A DNA stretch of 64,000 nt, taken from assembly GCA_963931635.1 (NCBI GenBank), contig OZ007034.1, positions 682,001 to 746,000 of the forward strand, written 5' to 3'. Source of the stretch: Caccoplasma sp905210875. GTDB lineage: Bacteria; Bacteroidota; Bacteroidia; Bacteroidales; UBA11471. A program made the translations under genes and the position numbers. How positions within the stretch are numbered: position 1 is the stretch's first letter; every line of letters starts with the position of its first letter. Positions 1 through 9,197 of this stretch are shown piece after piece. The notes beneath the pieces were generated by a model, which saw nothing but the letters and a program-made list of their open reading frames with translations, did no database searches and had not been told where the DNA came from.

Positions 1-2
1 CA

Positions 3-1757
3 CTCCTCTCGTTCCTCTTGCTGAATATATCGACAAGTTGCAACGACCTGTTTGAAGAGATACCCTACGATAAACTGTCGGAGAATGCCATCTGGGGCGA
101 CGAACTCCTCCTCGACGAGTATGTCCTGCCCTGGTACCGCAACATGGACGACGGCTTCTCCACCTACGTTACCACCATCATGAAAGGTATCGGTCGGGAA
201 TACGAGCCCTGGTATGGCGACCAGTTGACCGTGAGCCGCTCGGAATGGTACAACGCCGACTACGGCGACATACTCCGCAGCAGCCAACAGGAACTTACCA
301 CCCGTGGTCGCACCAAATGGAGCTCGTTCTACACCCAGATACGCTCAATCAACGTACTGTTTCAGAATGCCGACCAGATTCCGGAAGGCGACCATAAACA
401 ACGGGTGCTGGGTGAGGCTCACTTTTTCAGGGCCTACTACTATTACCTGCTGCTACGCATGTACGGAGCGCCCATAATCCTCACCGAGCCTTACGACCCA
501 CTCACCGACACCCGGCAACTCACCCGTGCCACCTATGAAGAGACGGTCAATTTCATTGCCTCTGAGGCCGACCAGGCAGCAGCGCTGCTCGATGCCAACA
601 TTCCCGAGAGCGATGCCGGACGTGCCTCCAAAGGGGCAGCATTCATGCTCAAAGCCAAAACCTACTTCTGGGCTGCCGGCGTGAAATTCCAGAACCGTGC
701 CGAGTCGTATCTCGGCTTCCCCGACGACCGTACCGACCGCATGTACACCTTGGCGGCCAATGCCTACGACTCACTCATGGCTCTCAACCAGTATGAGCTG
801 ATACAAATTGCCGAGACCACACAGGAGGGTATCGCCGAAGCCTATCACAACATATTCCTGACCAAGAACAGCAAAGAATCGATATGGGAAGTACAACACA
901 GCGACGACGGCAATTACGATACCGAGTTTGGCCACAAGCTCGACCGTGAAACCGCCCCCCCCTCGTGCTACGGCACATATGCGGCCTATGTGCCCACCCA
1001 GAACCATGTCGACGAATACCGCACCGTGAGCGGCCAGCCTATCGCAACGGCCAGCGACTACGACGAGAACAACCCCTATCTCAACCGCGACTACCGTTTC
1101 TACGCCAACGTACTCTACGACGGCTGTTCGTTCAAGGGGAAGACGCTCGAAATACATTACATCTACGACCGCCCCGGAGGCAGCTATACTCGCGGTGCCG
1201 ATCTTACCCCCTACGGCTCGTCGGAACAGGCCACCTACACCCGCACCGGCTACTACATGAAAAAGTTTGTCAACGAGTCGCAGCAAATCGACAACGACGA
1301 CACCTATGCCAGTAGCCAGAACTGTATCTTGTGGCGTTATGCCGAGGTGTTGCTCGACTATGCCGAGATTGACTTCAAACAGGGACGCGTCGGCGATGCC
1401 ATGGACAAGCTCAACGAGATACGCCGCCGTGTACACATGCCCGAATATACCTCGATAACGTGGGACGACATCGTAAACGAGCGCCGTGTGGAACTGGCCT
1501 TCGAGAAGTCGACCTACTGGGACCTCCTGCACTGGGGCATCGCCGAGGAGAAGATGAGTGGGAGCACCAACCCCCTCCGCGGTGTGAACATCTACAAATA
1601 CCAGGACGGCAGCCCCACGGTCTACCGCGAGAAAACGGTCAACGGCACCGACAATACGGTGCGTTACTTTCGAGAGATGCAGTATTACTGGCCCATACCC
1701 TGGGACGAGATACGTCGCCACGGCATACCTCAGAACCCCTCGTGGCTCGAAATGTAA
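3..1757 (+). CDS. SusD/RagB family outer-membrane lipoprotein, 5' end outside window
   Basis: The reading frame is open from the first bases of the window, so the true start lies upstream. The first visible residues are a hydrophobic signal-peptide core ending in STSC, a lipobox whose cysteine is codon 39-41; the mature protein is therefore a surface lipoprotein that is essentially complete. The carboxy half has typical SusD features: ILWRYAEVLLDYAEID, then NERRVELAFE with YWDLLHWG, and an end with YYWPIPWDE and NPSW. SusD proteins cap a SusC TonB-dependent transporter and capture oligosaccharides or peptides at the cell surface; a susC gene is expected just upstream but cannot be seen. A secreted protein and an M6 metalloprotease follow on the same strand, which suggests a protein-derived ligand, but this is inference. 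Confidence 0.95.
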   Translation, partial: LLSFLLLNISTSCNDLFEEIPYDKLSENAIWGDELLLDEYVLPWYRNMDDGFSTYVTTIMKGIGREYEPWYGDQLTVSRSEWYNADYGDILRSSQQELTTRGRTKWSSFYTQIRSINVLFQNADQIPEGDHKQRVLGEAHFFRAYYYYLLLRMYGAPIILTEPYDPLTDTRQLTRATYEETVNFIASEADQAAALLDANIPESDAGRASKGAAFMLKAKTYFWAAGVKFQNRAESYLGFPDDRTDRMYTLAANAYDSLMALNQYELIQIAETTQEGIAEAYHNIFLTKNSKESIWEVQHSDDGNYDTEFGHKLDRETAPPSCYGTYAAYVPTQNHVDEYRTVSGQPIATASDYDENNPYLNRDYRFYANVLYDGCSFKGKTLEIHYIYDRPGGSYTRGADLTPYGSSEQATYTRTGYYMKKFVNESQQIDNDDTYASSQNCILWRYAEVLLDYAEIDFKQGRVGDAMDKLNEIRRRVHMPEYTSITWDDIVNERRVELAFEKSTYWDLLHWGIAEEKMSGSTNPLRGVNIYKYQDGSPTVYREKTVNGTDNTVRYFREMQYYWPIPWDEIRRHGIPQNPSWLEM

Positions 1758-1791
1758 TCCATTAATTATTCACCAATAAAAAAGATTGTCT

Positions 1792-2712
1792 ATGAAAAGA
1801 ATTGTTACACTTGCACTGTTTTTTGCCGGTGGGCTCACCTCGGCCGCCTATGCACAAGGCAACCTCTTCACCCCGGCCGACTGCGATGCCAACGGCTGGT
1901 TGTGGTTCGACACCCAAGCCAAAATCGACAAATATGTGGGCGACGCCAACAGCGACAAGCTCATCAAGATGATACCTACCGCCTATCAAGAAGAGGTAGA
2001 GCCCGATATCTTTGAACCTCTCTACAACACTGTATCGCCCACAGTCTACGGAGCCGGTACCGACGGCTACCTGCCGGGAGTAGATTCCACCGGGGCTACA
2101 TTGGGGGCCGACGCCAAACAAGGCGCTATCGTGCTTGCACCGGCATCGCCCTACACCTCGTTCAACGGCGGAAGCATTCTCCTCCACCTGCCCTCGTGCT
2201 ATCACCTCGAAGTATTTCTCTCGGCCGAATCGTCTATCCGTCCGGCCTTGAAGGGTGGTCTTGGAGAGTTGGAAACCGTCGACTGCGCCAATATAAAATC
2301 ATTCATTTTCCTCTCTTACCACGGTGCCGGACAATGCACCTGGGAGGTACAGGACATTGAAAATGCCAGCGGATTCAAACTCAACCAGCAACAACCTGTA
2401 ACCGCTCAAATTCTCAACGGTAACCAGAGCAGCGCCGAAATGTATCTGCAAGGCATAAAAGTGCAGGTTTACGGCGAAGGTGCCGGCATCAGCGGCACGG
2501 CCAGCGATGCCGAAGGTATCAACATCGCCCAGACAGGCCGTTTCATCTCCCTCTCGCGTGAGGCCGATGTAAATGTCTACAATGCCGCCGGTAAGGTGGT
2601 GCTCTCGACCCGTGCCGAAGCGCTCGACCTCGGTGCACTGGGTACCGGACTCTACATCGTTCAGGCCCGTGATGCCCAAGCCGTAGCAACCCAGAAAGTG
2701 CTGATTCCTTAA
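1792..2712 (+). CDS. secreted protein of unknown function with a C-terminal sorting-like domain
   Basis: A 306-residue protein starting at the ATG 34 bases after the susD stop; a TTG two codons earlier is less likely because MKR begins a normal signal peptide. The signal peptide ends AAYAQ, giving a mature protein that starts with glutamine. I do not recognise the central region, which is rich in acidic and aromatic residues. The last 60 or so residues look like a type IX secretion (Por) tail: VNVYNAAGKVV, then LDLGALGTGLYIV, then KVLIP. It probably shares a transcript with the SusD gene and may be a surface partner of the SusC/D pair. A strong hairpin follows the stop. Confidence 0.75.
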   Translation: MKRIVTLALFFAGGLTSAAYAQGNLFTPADCDANGWLWFDTQAKIDKYVGDANSDKLIKMIPTAYQEEVEPDIFEPLYNTVSPTVYGAGTDGYLPGVDSTGATLGADAKQGAIVLAPASPYTSFNGGSILLHLPSCYHLEVFLSAESSIRPALKGGLGELETVDCANIKSFIFLSYHGAGQCTWEVQDIENASGFKLNQQQPVTAQILNGNQSSAEMYLQGIKVQVYGEGAGISGTASDAEGINIAQTGRFISLSREADVNVYNAAGKVVLSTRAEALDLGALGTGLYIVQARDAQAVATQKVLIP

Positions 2713-2733
2713 ACAACACGCACATTTTATACA

Positions 2734-2771
2734 GAGAAGGCTGTGAGCGGAGACCCACTCACAGCCTTCTC
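2734..2771 (+). terminator. perfect 14-bp hairpin after the SusD operon
   Basis: The arms 2734-2747 and 2758-2771 are exact inverse complements with a 10-base loop. There is no T-run after it, so it is either an atypical terminator or an mRNA-end stabiliser for the SusD/secreted-protein transcript. Confidence 0.6.
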
Positions 2772-2868
2772 CACAATTGACCCTTCCCAGAAAAGCTCGG
2801 CCTCAAATCCTACACACTTCTCAGGACGCAAACCTCCATGCACAACAACGAAAACTTTGTACACGGCT

Positions 2869-2899
2869 CTTGCTCCGCTGTATACTTTTTATATATTTG
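2869..2899 (+). promoter_or_regulatory. Bacteroidetes-type promoter of the M6 protease
   Basis: CTTG at 2869-2872, a 19-base spacer, then TATATTTG at 2892-2899, which fits the -7 consensus TAnnTTTG. Transcription would start near 2905, about 20 bases before the ATG at 2924. This implies that the protease has its own promoter. Confidence 0.6.
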
Positions 2900-2923
2900 C
2901 AAGAGATTCAAACGCTGACTACT

Positions 2924-5449
2924 ATGAAAAGATGGATTCTTCTCACCCTTACCCTTCTCGCGCTGACTCCCGTCATGCGGGCCGCAGAGAAAAATAAAGG
3001 CGACCTGAGCAACCTGGTCGTGTTCCTGCGTTTCGCCAACGAAGGCGATACCCTCTTTGAGAAACCGCTCTCGCACTACGAAGCCCTCTTCAACGACTCG
3101 ACAGCAGGGGCCAACTCGGTCTACAACTACTTCAAAGAGACATCCTACAACCAGCTCTACTGGCGCAGTATCTTCTACCCGGCTGCCGATGCCGAGGGAC
3201 ACATCGTCTCCTACCAGGCACAGAACCCGCGCGGCTACTATGAGGAACAGTCGAGCATCAACCCCGACGGCTATGTCGACGATACATTCGGAGCCAACAA
3301 ACTGTCCCGGGAGCAGAAACTCGTGAAGGAACTCACCGACTACCTCGATACCATCATTCCCGCCGACGCACCTATCGATGCCGACGGCAACGGCGTAGTC
3401 GACAACCTCTGCATCATCATAAGCGGCCGTTCGGCCATCGGCAGCAGCCATCTGCTGTGGCCCCACCGCTCGCAACTCTACACCCAGGAAGGCTCGATAC
3501 AGGGGAAAAAGGTGGGCGAATATATCATGCTCTTCGACGATGCCAACGGTTACGGCTCAATGGTAACACCACTCGAAATCAACACCGGAGTGCTGTGCCA
3601 CGAGATGTCGCACACGCTCGGCACCTACGACCTCTATCACGGCAGCGCACGCACCGACCTCAACCCCATCGGGGTGTGGGACCTCATGTCGGACAACCTT
3701 ACCGTTCCACAGAACATGAGCGCCTACACCAAATACAAATACGGCAAATGGATCGACGAGATACCCGAGATATCGGAGCCCGGCACTTACACGCTGAACC
3801 CGCTCAACACGCCCAGCCGCGAAAACATCGCCTACAAGATATGCCCCACGGGTTCGGACCAGTATTTCGTGGTGGAATACCGCAAGAAAGAGGGATTCGA
3901 TGCCGGACTGCCCGAGTCGGGTCTGCTCGTCTACCGGGTAGACCCCCGTTACACGGGCAACAATGCCTACGATGGCAGCACCAAGTTTGACGAGCTCTAC
4001 CTCTTCCGCCCCGGCGGCACGACAACCACCGACGGCAACATCGAGAAAGCCGCATTCAGCGCCGAGAGCGGCCGTACGGCCTTCGGCGGTGATGCCGAAG
4101 AGAAACCCTTCTATACCAACGGTGAGATTGCCCGCTTTGCCATCGGCAACGTATCGACCTGCGGCGAGACCCTCACCTTCGACCTGCTGCCTGTAGCCTC
4201 GCGCATCTACCTGCCCAGCGATACCGTAGTCGTGGCCGGGAACAGCGGCAGCAGCACGGCCGTCACCGTAGAGGCCGACACCTCGTGGCAGATAGCTTCG
4301 GTACCCGAATGGCTCGACATCGCTCCGCTGCAAGGACACACGGGCAAGACGACACTGGTCATCACCACCCGTTCGAAGAACGAGACAGCAGCCTCACGCT
4401 ATGCCGACATCACCCTGAATGCCATCGATGAAGCCGGCGTCTCGGCCACGCTCACCGTGGCCCAGGCTTCGGGTCAGATACTGGCCCCGTCGGGACTCGC
4501 TGCTACGGTAACGGGAGAGGGTGTTGAACTCACATGGTCGGCTCCGGTGTCGGGTGAGACCGTCCTGAGTGAAGATTTTGAAAATGCCGCCTCGGTGGCC
4601 AACTGGACCATTCGTCACGACTCGCAGAATCCCAAACAGTGGATACACGCGGCTGCCGACAACAGCACCGAAACAGCCGACGGCTCATACGCCATGAAAC
4701 TCGAAGCAGACTGGGATTACATGCACCAGGACGAGTGGCTCATCTCACCCACGTTTGCCCAGGGGGCACGGCTCTCCTTCCACTCCAAGTCGATAGCTCC
4801 GCAGAAAAACAATGCACACAACTTCTACTATGTGCTGGTAAGCTCTGATAATGGAAAGTCATGGGAAATTCTCTACGACCTGAAAACGCAAAGTACGGCC
4901 GTGAACATCTACGAAGAGATTGTGCTCGACCTCACCCCCTATCTCTCCGACTCGATGCGCATCGCTTTCCGCGGCTATGACGATAACGACCAGGGTCTCT
5001 CCTACTGGTGGATTGTCGACGGCGTATCGGTATACCCCACCGCCGACCTCTCTACGGTTACCGGCTACAACATCTACCGCAACGGCGTGAAGATTGCTAC
5101 CGTTACAGAGTGCAGCTACACCGACCTTCTCGCACCCGAAGGCGAGGTTTCCTACCAGATTTCGGCCCTCACGGTCAATGGCGAGACAGCTCTCTCAGCT
5201 CCGGTTGTCATCGACATGAGCGGAATGGCCCCAACCGGTGCAGAGCGGACAACAGCCTATTACGACACGCACAACCGGCGACTGATGGTACCGGGTGCCA
5301 CACGTGTAGTTATTACAGGCATAGACGGGCACAGCACAGCGCTTACAGCTCCGGCCGGATATATCGACCTCGGCGAATGGCCCACCGGCCTCTACGTGGC
5401 CCGCATAGCGACAGGCCAGTCGGTAGAGATAGTCAAATTCCTCCGCTAA
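2924..5449 (+). CDS. secreted M6-family metalloprotease with BACON, FN3 and jelly-roll-like modules
   Basis: An 841-residue exported zinc protease. The ATG at 2924 begins a clear signal peptide (MKRWILL, ending about MRAAEK); the open frame runs further upstream, but that part lacks export features and overlaps the promoter. The M6 (immune inhibitor A-like) signature HEMSHTLGTYD is at residues 226-236: two zinc histidines, the catalytic glutamate 227, and a third metal ligand region. After the catalytic half come a BACON-like domain (about residues 425-520, with a SWQIASVPEWLDI stretch), a fibronectin-III-like segment, a cleaved-adhesin or choice-of-anchor-type domain starting LSEDFENAASVANW, a second FN3, and a C-terminal segment with IDLGEWPTGLYVARI resembling a type IX sorting tail. 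It probably digests extracellular protein, feeding the adjacent SusC/D system. Confidence 0.88.
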   Translation: MKRWILLTLTLLALTPVMRAAEKNKGDLSNLVVFLRFANEGDTLFEKPLSHYEALFNDSTAGANSVYNYFKETSYNQLYWRSIFYPAADAEGHIVSYQAQNPRGYYEEQSSINPDGYVDDTFGANKLSREQKLVKELTDYLDTIIPADAPIDADGNGVVDNLCIIISGRSAIGSSHLLWPHRSQLYTQEGSIQGKKVGEYIMLFDDANGYGSMVTPLEINTGVLCHEMSHTLGTYDLYHGSARTDLNPIGVWDLMSDNLTVPQNMSAYTKYKYGKWIDEIPEISEPGTYTLNPLNTPSRENIAYKICPTGSDQYFVVEYRKKEGFDAGLPESGLLVYRVDPRYTGNNAYDGSTKFDELYLFRPGGTTTTDGNIEKAAFSAESGRTAFGGDAEEKPFYTNGEIARFAIGNVSTCGETLTFDLLPVASRIYLPSDTVVVAGNSGSSTAVTVEADTSWQIASVPEWLDIAPLQGHTGKTTLVITTRSKNETAASRYADITLNAIDEAGVSATLTVAQASGQILAPSGLAATVTGEGVELTWSAPVSGETVLSEDFENAASVANWTIRHDSQNPKQWIHAAADNSTETADGSYAMKLEADWDYMHQDEWLISPTFAQGARLSFHSKSIAPQKNNAHNFYYVLVSSDNGKSWEILYDLKTQSTAVNIYEEIVLDLTPYLSDSMRIAFRGYDDNDQGLSYWWIVDGVSVYPTADLSTVTGYNIYRNGVKIATVTECSYTDLLAPEGEVSYQISALTVNGETALSAPVVIDMSGMAPTGAERTTAYYDTHNRRLMVPGATRVVITGIDGHSTALTAPAGYIDLGEWPTGLYVARIATGQSVEIVKFLR

Positions 5450-5464
5450 AAAACAATTTTGCCC

Positions 5465-5490
5465 GTGCCGCATTTCCCTCCCTGCGGCAC
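5465..5490 (+). terminator. hairpin just after the M6 protease
   Basis: The 8-bp arms GTGCCGCA (5465-5472) and TGCGGCAC (5483-5490) form a GC-rich stem 15 bases after the protease stop. There is no clear T-run; it may act together with the larger hairpin that follows. Confidence 0.45.
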
Positions 5491-5505
5491 GAGCTCCACA
5501 AAAGA

Positions 5506-5546
5506 AAAGCGAAGCCGCTGCGATATGTTCGCAGCGGCTTCGCTTT
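5506..5546. terminator. perfect 18-bp bidirectional terminator between the M6 protease and tRNA-Leu
   Basis: The arms 5506-5523 and 5529-5546 are exact inverse complements with a 5-base loop TATGT. Read on the minus strand the stem is followed by a T-rich tract (TTTTCTTTT), so it ends the tRNA-Leu transcript; on the plus strand it would also stop transcription from the protease. Confidence 0.85.
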
Positions 5547-5549
5547 ATG

Positions 5550-5631
5550 TGCGGATGATAGGACTCGAACCTACACGACTTTCGTCACCAGATCCTAAGT
5601 CTGGCGTGGCTACCAATTACACCACATCCGC
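5550..5631 (-). tRNA. tRNA-Leu (anticodon UAG)
   Basis: On the minus strand the 7-bp acceptor stem GCGGATG / CATCCGC closes the cloverleaf, the anticodon stem CCAGA / TCTGG encloses the loop CTTAGGA (anticodon TAG), a long variable arm of the class II type follows, and the T loop has GGTTCGAGTCC. The CCA end is not encoded. It reads CUA leucine codons. It has its own promoter upstream and a strong terminator just downstream. Confidence 0.95.
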
Positions 5632-5646
5632 AGGTAGCAGACCTTA

Positions 5647-5677
5647 CAAAGGTACGCGAAGTTTGTGAATTAGGCAA
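5647..5677 (-). promoter_or_regulatory. promoter of tRNA-Leu
   Basis: On the minus strand TTG at 5677-5675, a 20-base spacer, then TACCTTTG at 5654-5647, an exact match to TAnnTTTG. Initiation would lie a few bases before the mature tRNA end at 5631, so the tRNA need not depend on read-through from murF-alr. Confidence 0.7.
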
Positions 5678-5711
5678 TATATCGGCTGTTTTTTTAGTCT
5701 CATCCACCGGG

Positions 5712-8180
5712 TTACTCCCTGTAATAGACCCGTTTCACCCGCGATGATACCGAGGTAAGTATCTCATAAGGAATGGTTCCAAGCCAGTCGGCAAGTTCTT
5801 CGACGGGGAGTTGCTCGCCGAAAATCTCGACCCTGTCGCCCTCCTTGCAGTCAATATCGGTCACATCAATAAGGGTTACATCCATACAGATGTTTCCCAC
5901 GATGGGAGCACGTTTGCCATTGACAACGACGCAGCCCCGGCCGTTTCCTAGATGCCGGTCGTATCCGTCGGCATACCCGATGGGTATGGCTGCTATGCGC
6001 GAGGGGCGGGTAAGCAATCCTCGACGACTGTATCCCACCGTCTCTCCGGCCGCCAGGTCGCGAATTTGAAGAATGGTCGTTTTCAACGAACTGACGATGC
6101 GCAAGCCGCTGTTGTCGCCATAGGGCGATACCCCGTAAAGACCGATGCCGAGGCGCACGGCATCGAACTGATAGTCGGTAAAGCGGGTTATACCGGCCGT
6201 GTTGAGGATATGGCGCAACACCCGATGGGGTGAGGCCGCCTGCACGGCATCGGCACAGCGGGAGAAAATGGCTATCTGCCGATAGGTATAGTCGTCGAAG
6301 CAGGCCTCATCGCTCCCGGCAAAATGAGAGAATACCGAGCGGGCCGAGAGGGTATCTTGCGACGAAAGGCACTCGGCCAGCAAAGGCATATCTTTCTCTT
6401 CAAATCCGAGGCGGTGCATGCCCGAGTCTATCTTTATGTGTACAGGGTAATGCAGCAACCCCTGACGCCGTGCCTCGACAAGCAGGGCATCGAAGAGCTT
6501 GAAGCTGTACACCTCGGGTTCGAGGTCGTAGCGGAAGAGCGTGTGAAAACTCGACATCTCGGGATTCATCACCATGATGGGCATCGTAATGCCCTGCTTG
6601 CGCAACTCGGCGCCCTCGTCGGCCACCGCCACGGCAAGGCAATCACAACCACGGTCTTGCAGCGTCTTGGCCAACTCATAGGAGCCGGCACCATAGCCAA
6701 AGGCCTTCACCATGCATATCACGCGGGTGGTGGGGCGCAACTTCTCCTTGTAGAAGTTGTAGTTGTGGACAACGGCATCGAGATTGACTTCGAGTATGGT
6801 CTCGTGCTGTTTCAGTTCGAGAGCTTCGCATATCGACTCAAAATGGAACTTGCGAGCTCCCTTTATCAGAATCAGTTCGCGTGAGAAGTGGTCGGCACGA
6901 CCCGATTGCAGGAATTCATCGGTCGTGGCATAGAATTCCTTCTCCACGTCAAAGAGCGCGGCATGGGCCATGATTTCATACCCAATACCCACAAGCCTCT
7001 GTACGCCCTTGCGTCGCACCAGCTCGGCCACCCGTTCATACAGTTCGTCCGAGGGGACACCCGATTGCAGAATATCAGAGAGTATGAGCGTGCGCCGCAT
7101 CGATTGTGCGGCCGAACGGCGCGACTGAAAATCGAGCGCAATGTCGAGCGAGTTGATGTCGGAGTTGTAACTGTCGTTGATGAGCAGACAGTTGTTGATA
7201 CCCTCTTTTACCTCCATGCGCATGGCAATAGGTTCGAGACGACTCATGCGCCGGGCAATAATCTCCGGGTCGGTGCCGAGGTAGAGCATCACCGCCAGAC
7301 AGTGTATGGCATCTTGTATGGCTCCGTCTTCGACAAAAGGTATGGTAAAACTGCTTTTGGCCCGCAGATAAATATACTCTACATGAGTCGATTGCTCTCG
7401 CTTCTCAATGCGGGAGATATAGAGAGGGGCATCAATGTCGACATGAGACCAGGCTATCTCGCGGGTACCCATGCACATCTTGTTGAAGGCCTCGGTTACT
7501 ATGGGATTGTCGCCATCGTAGATGATGGCATCAGAACGACGGAAGAGCGAGAGTTTTTCTTCGCATTTCTCCTGTATCGAGGAAAAACCTTCCTGATGCG
7601 CTTCGCCCACATTGGTAAGAATACCTACCGTAGGCTGTACAATAGGTTCGAGACGTCCCATCTCTCCACTCTTGGATATGCCCACCTCTATCACGGCCAG
7701 TTGGGTATGTTCGTCGATTTCCCACACCGAGAGGGGTACGCCTATCTGTGAATTATAGCTGCGAGGCGAACGCACCATGGTGTAATCGTCGCACAGAAGC
7801 TGGTAGAGCCACTCCTTGACCACAGTCTTTCCGTTGCTGCCGGCAATGCCTATCACGGGAATATGGAAACGGCGACGATGCGCAGCGGCAAGAGCCTGCA
7901 AAGCCTGCAAGGTGTCGGACACAAGCAGGAAATTGGCATCGGCCATCTCTCCGGCATTGGCAGGGAGCGTGCTCACGACAAAATTACGCACCCCCTTACG
8001 ATACAAATCACCGATATAGCGATGCCCGTCGTTACGTTCGGTAACAAGCGCAAAAAAGAGGGTTTCTTCGGGGAAAGTAAGTGAGCGACTATCGGTAAGC
8101 AACACCGAAACAGAACTATTCTGGCCGGGAGTGAAATCGGCCCGCACAATTTTGACAATCTCAGTTATATCATATTTCAT
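5712..8180 (-). CDS. murF-alr: bifunctional UDP-MurNAc-tripeptide:D-Ala-D-Ala ligase / alanine racemase
   Basis: An 822-residue two-enzyme fusion typical of Bacteroidetes. Residues 1 to about 450 are MurF: the ATP-binding GSNGKT lies at 114-119 and the Mur ligase SYNS region near 337. Residues from about 458 are a PLP-dependent alanine racemase starting LEVNLDAVVHNY, with the cofactor lysine 492 in VKAFGYGAG, the racemase GYSRRG element and the C-terminal NICMDVTLIDVT. The Alr half makes D-alanine and the MurF half adds D-Ala-D-Ala to the cytoplasmic peptidoglycan precursor, so one protein links supply and use of the same building block (separate Ddl is still needed). It overlaps the GSCFA gene by 11 bases, which indicates translational coupling in the glyS operon. 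Confidence 0.96.
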   Translation of the reverse strand: MKYDITEIVKIVRADFTPGQNSSVSVLLTDSRSLTFPEETLFFALVTERNDGHRYIGDLYRKGVRNFVVSTLPANAGEMADANFLLVSDTLQALQALAAAHRRRFHIPVIGIAGSNGKTVVKEWLYQLLCDDYTMVRSPRSYNSQIGVPLSVWEIDEHTQLAVIEVGISKSGEMGRLEPIVQPTVGILTNVGEAHQEGFSSIQEKCEEKLSLFRRSDAIIYDGDNPIVTEAFNKMCMGTREIAWSHVDIDAPLYISRIEKREQSTHVEYIYLRAKSSFTIPFVEDGAIQDAIHCLAVMLYLGTDPEIIARRMSRLEPIAMRMEVKEGINNCLLINDSYNSDINSLDIALDFQSRRSAAQSMRRTLILSDILQSGVPSDELYERVAELVRRKGVQRLVGIGYEIMAHAALFDVEKEFYATTDEFLQSGRADHFSRELILIKGARKFHFESICEALELKQHETILEVNLDAVVHNYNFYKEKLRPTTRVICMVKAFGYGAGSYELAKTLQDRGCDCLAVAVADEGAELRKQGITMPIMVMNPEMSSFHTLFRYDLEPEVYSFKLFDALLVEARRQGLLHYPVHIKIDSGMHRLGFEEKDMPLLAECLSSQDTLSARSVFSHFAGSDEACFDDYTYRQIAIFSRCADAVQAASPHRVLRHILNTAGITRFTDYQFDAVRLGIGLYGVSPYGDNSGLRIVSSLKTTILQIRDLAAGETVGYSRRGLLTRPSRIAAIPIGYADGYDRHLGNGRGCVVVNGKRAPIVGNICMDVTLIDVTDIDCKEGDRVEIFGEQLPVEELADWLGTIPYEILTSVSSRVKRVYYRE

Positions 8181-9177
8181 CGGACTCTAATGTTGCGAGC
8201 AGCCGCCTGGCGGCAGTTAGCTCTTCGGTCACATCAAAGAAAGCATATTTTTTGCGGAAATTTTCGAGTTTAAGAATATTTTGCATGACAAATTTCCGGT
8301 AGGTTTCGCGATCGGGAGTCAGCGGCCGGTGACGCAATGCTTGTAACAGTCGGGCCCATTCACAGTTGACCGCTCGGGTATTCTCGTCGAAATAGGTATC
8401 GGAGAATTTTTCCCACACATAGTCAACAGCCTGCGACGAAGGGTGGGCCATGTCGGTATCGTAGAAACGATAGTCACGCAACTCGTCGAGCACGATTTCG
8501 TAGGCAGGGAAATAATCGCAACGGTCGGGGAAAGCACGGCACAGTCTGTCGGTAAAGAGCAGCAGGGCGGCCTTGCTCAACTGGTTGCCATGGGCCCCGT
8601 CTTTGAGATGCCGCACCGGACTCACGGTAAACCATACCCGCAAACGGGGATTGAGGTCAAACAGCCGCCTGAGCAACGGACACCAGATGTCATACATCTC
8701 GTCGACCGACAGTTGCCGCCGCACAAAACGGGAGGCAGGCAACTTGTGACAATTGGCAACGACACGGCCGTCATCGGCCAAGGTATATACCCAGGATGTG
8801 CCCCACGTAAGTATCAGATAGTCGGCCTCGGCCAGCAAAGCCGCAGCCGGAAGCAGTCGGTCGTTAATCTGTTGCAGGCAGAGTGTCTTGTCGGTGTGGG
8901 AAAAACTCGAATGATGAGAGAAACTGTGCCACAGATTACCGTCACGGAAAAGTTCTTCACCGGTAAAAGGTTCTCCACTCATCAGCCGTTCAATCGATGC
9001 AGCAATGGAAGAGGGATTGTATTGTATTCCAAACGGGTTTACATCGACCGGGAAATGATATTCCAGCAGCCGCGCACCCATATACTCGGCAAAACAAGAG
9101 CCGAACAGCATCATGCGGTGATGATGTGTTACGGCTCCTTGTTGGGCGACTATCGATACAGGAGTGCACCATTCCAT
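8170..9177 (-). CDS. GSCFA domain protein
   Basis: A 335-residue cytoplasmic protein whose N-terminal region has the motif that names the family, LFGSCFAEYMG (around residues 24-34), with a later YLILTWGTSWVY segment. GSCFA proteins resemble SGNH/GDSL-type hydrolases; the Ser of GSCFA would be the nucleophile by analogy, but the substrate is not established. Its 11-base overlap with murF-alr, and its place after an FKBP isomerase gene, put it in the same probable operon and make an envelope-related role possible. Confidence 0.9.
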   Translation of the reverse strand: MEWCTPVSIVAQQGAVTHHHRMMLFGSCFAEYMGARLLEYHFPVDVNPFGIQYNPSSIAASIERLMSGEPFTGEELFRDGNLWHSFSHHSSFSHTDKTLCLQQINDRLLPAAALLAEADYLILTWGTSWVYTLADDGRVVANCHKLPASRFVRRQLSVDEMYDIWCPLLRRLFDLNPRLRVWFTVSPVRHLKDGAHGNQLSKAALLLFTDRLCRAFPDRCDYFPAYEIVLDELRDYRFYDTDMAHPSSQAVDYVWEKFSDTYFDENTRAVNCEWARLLQALRHRPLTPDRETYRKFVMQNILKLENFRKKYAFFDVTEELTAARRLLATLESDEI

Positions 9178-9197
9178 ACTCCCGAACGTTTTTTGTC

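Noticed and set aside
771..1721. 316-codon minus-strand frame
   Set aside because: It is antisense to the SusD gene, with no recognisable motif.
2777..2923. Upstream in-frame start for the M6 protease
   Set aside because: The extra 49 residues lack export features and contain the promoter; the ATG at 2924 starts a signal peptide.
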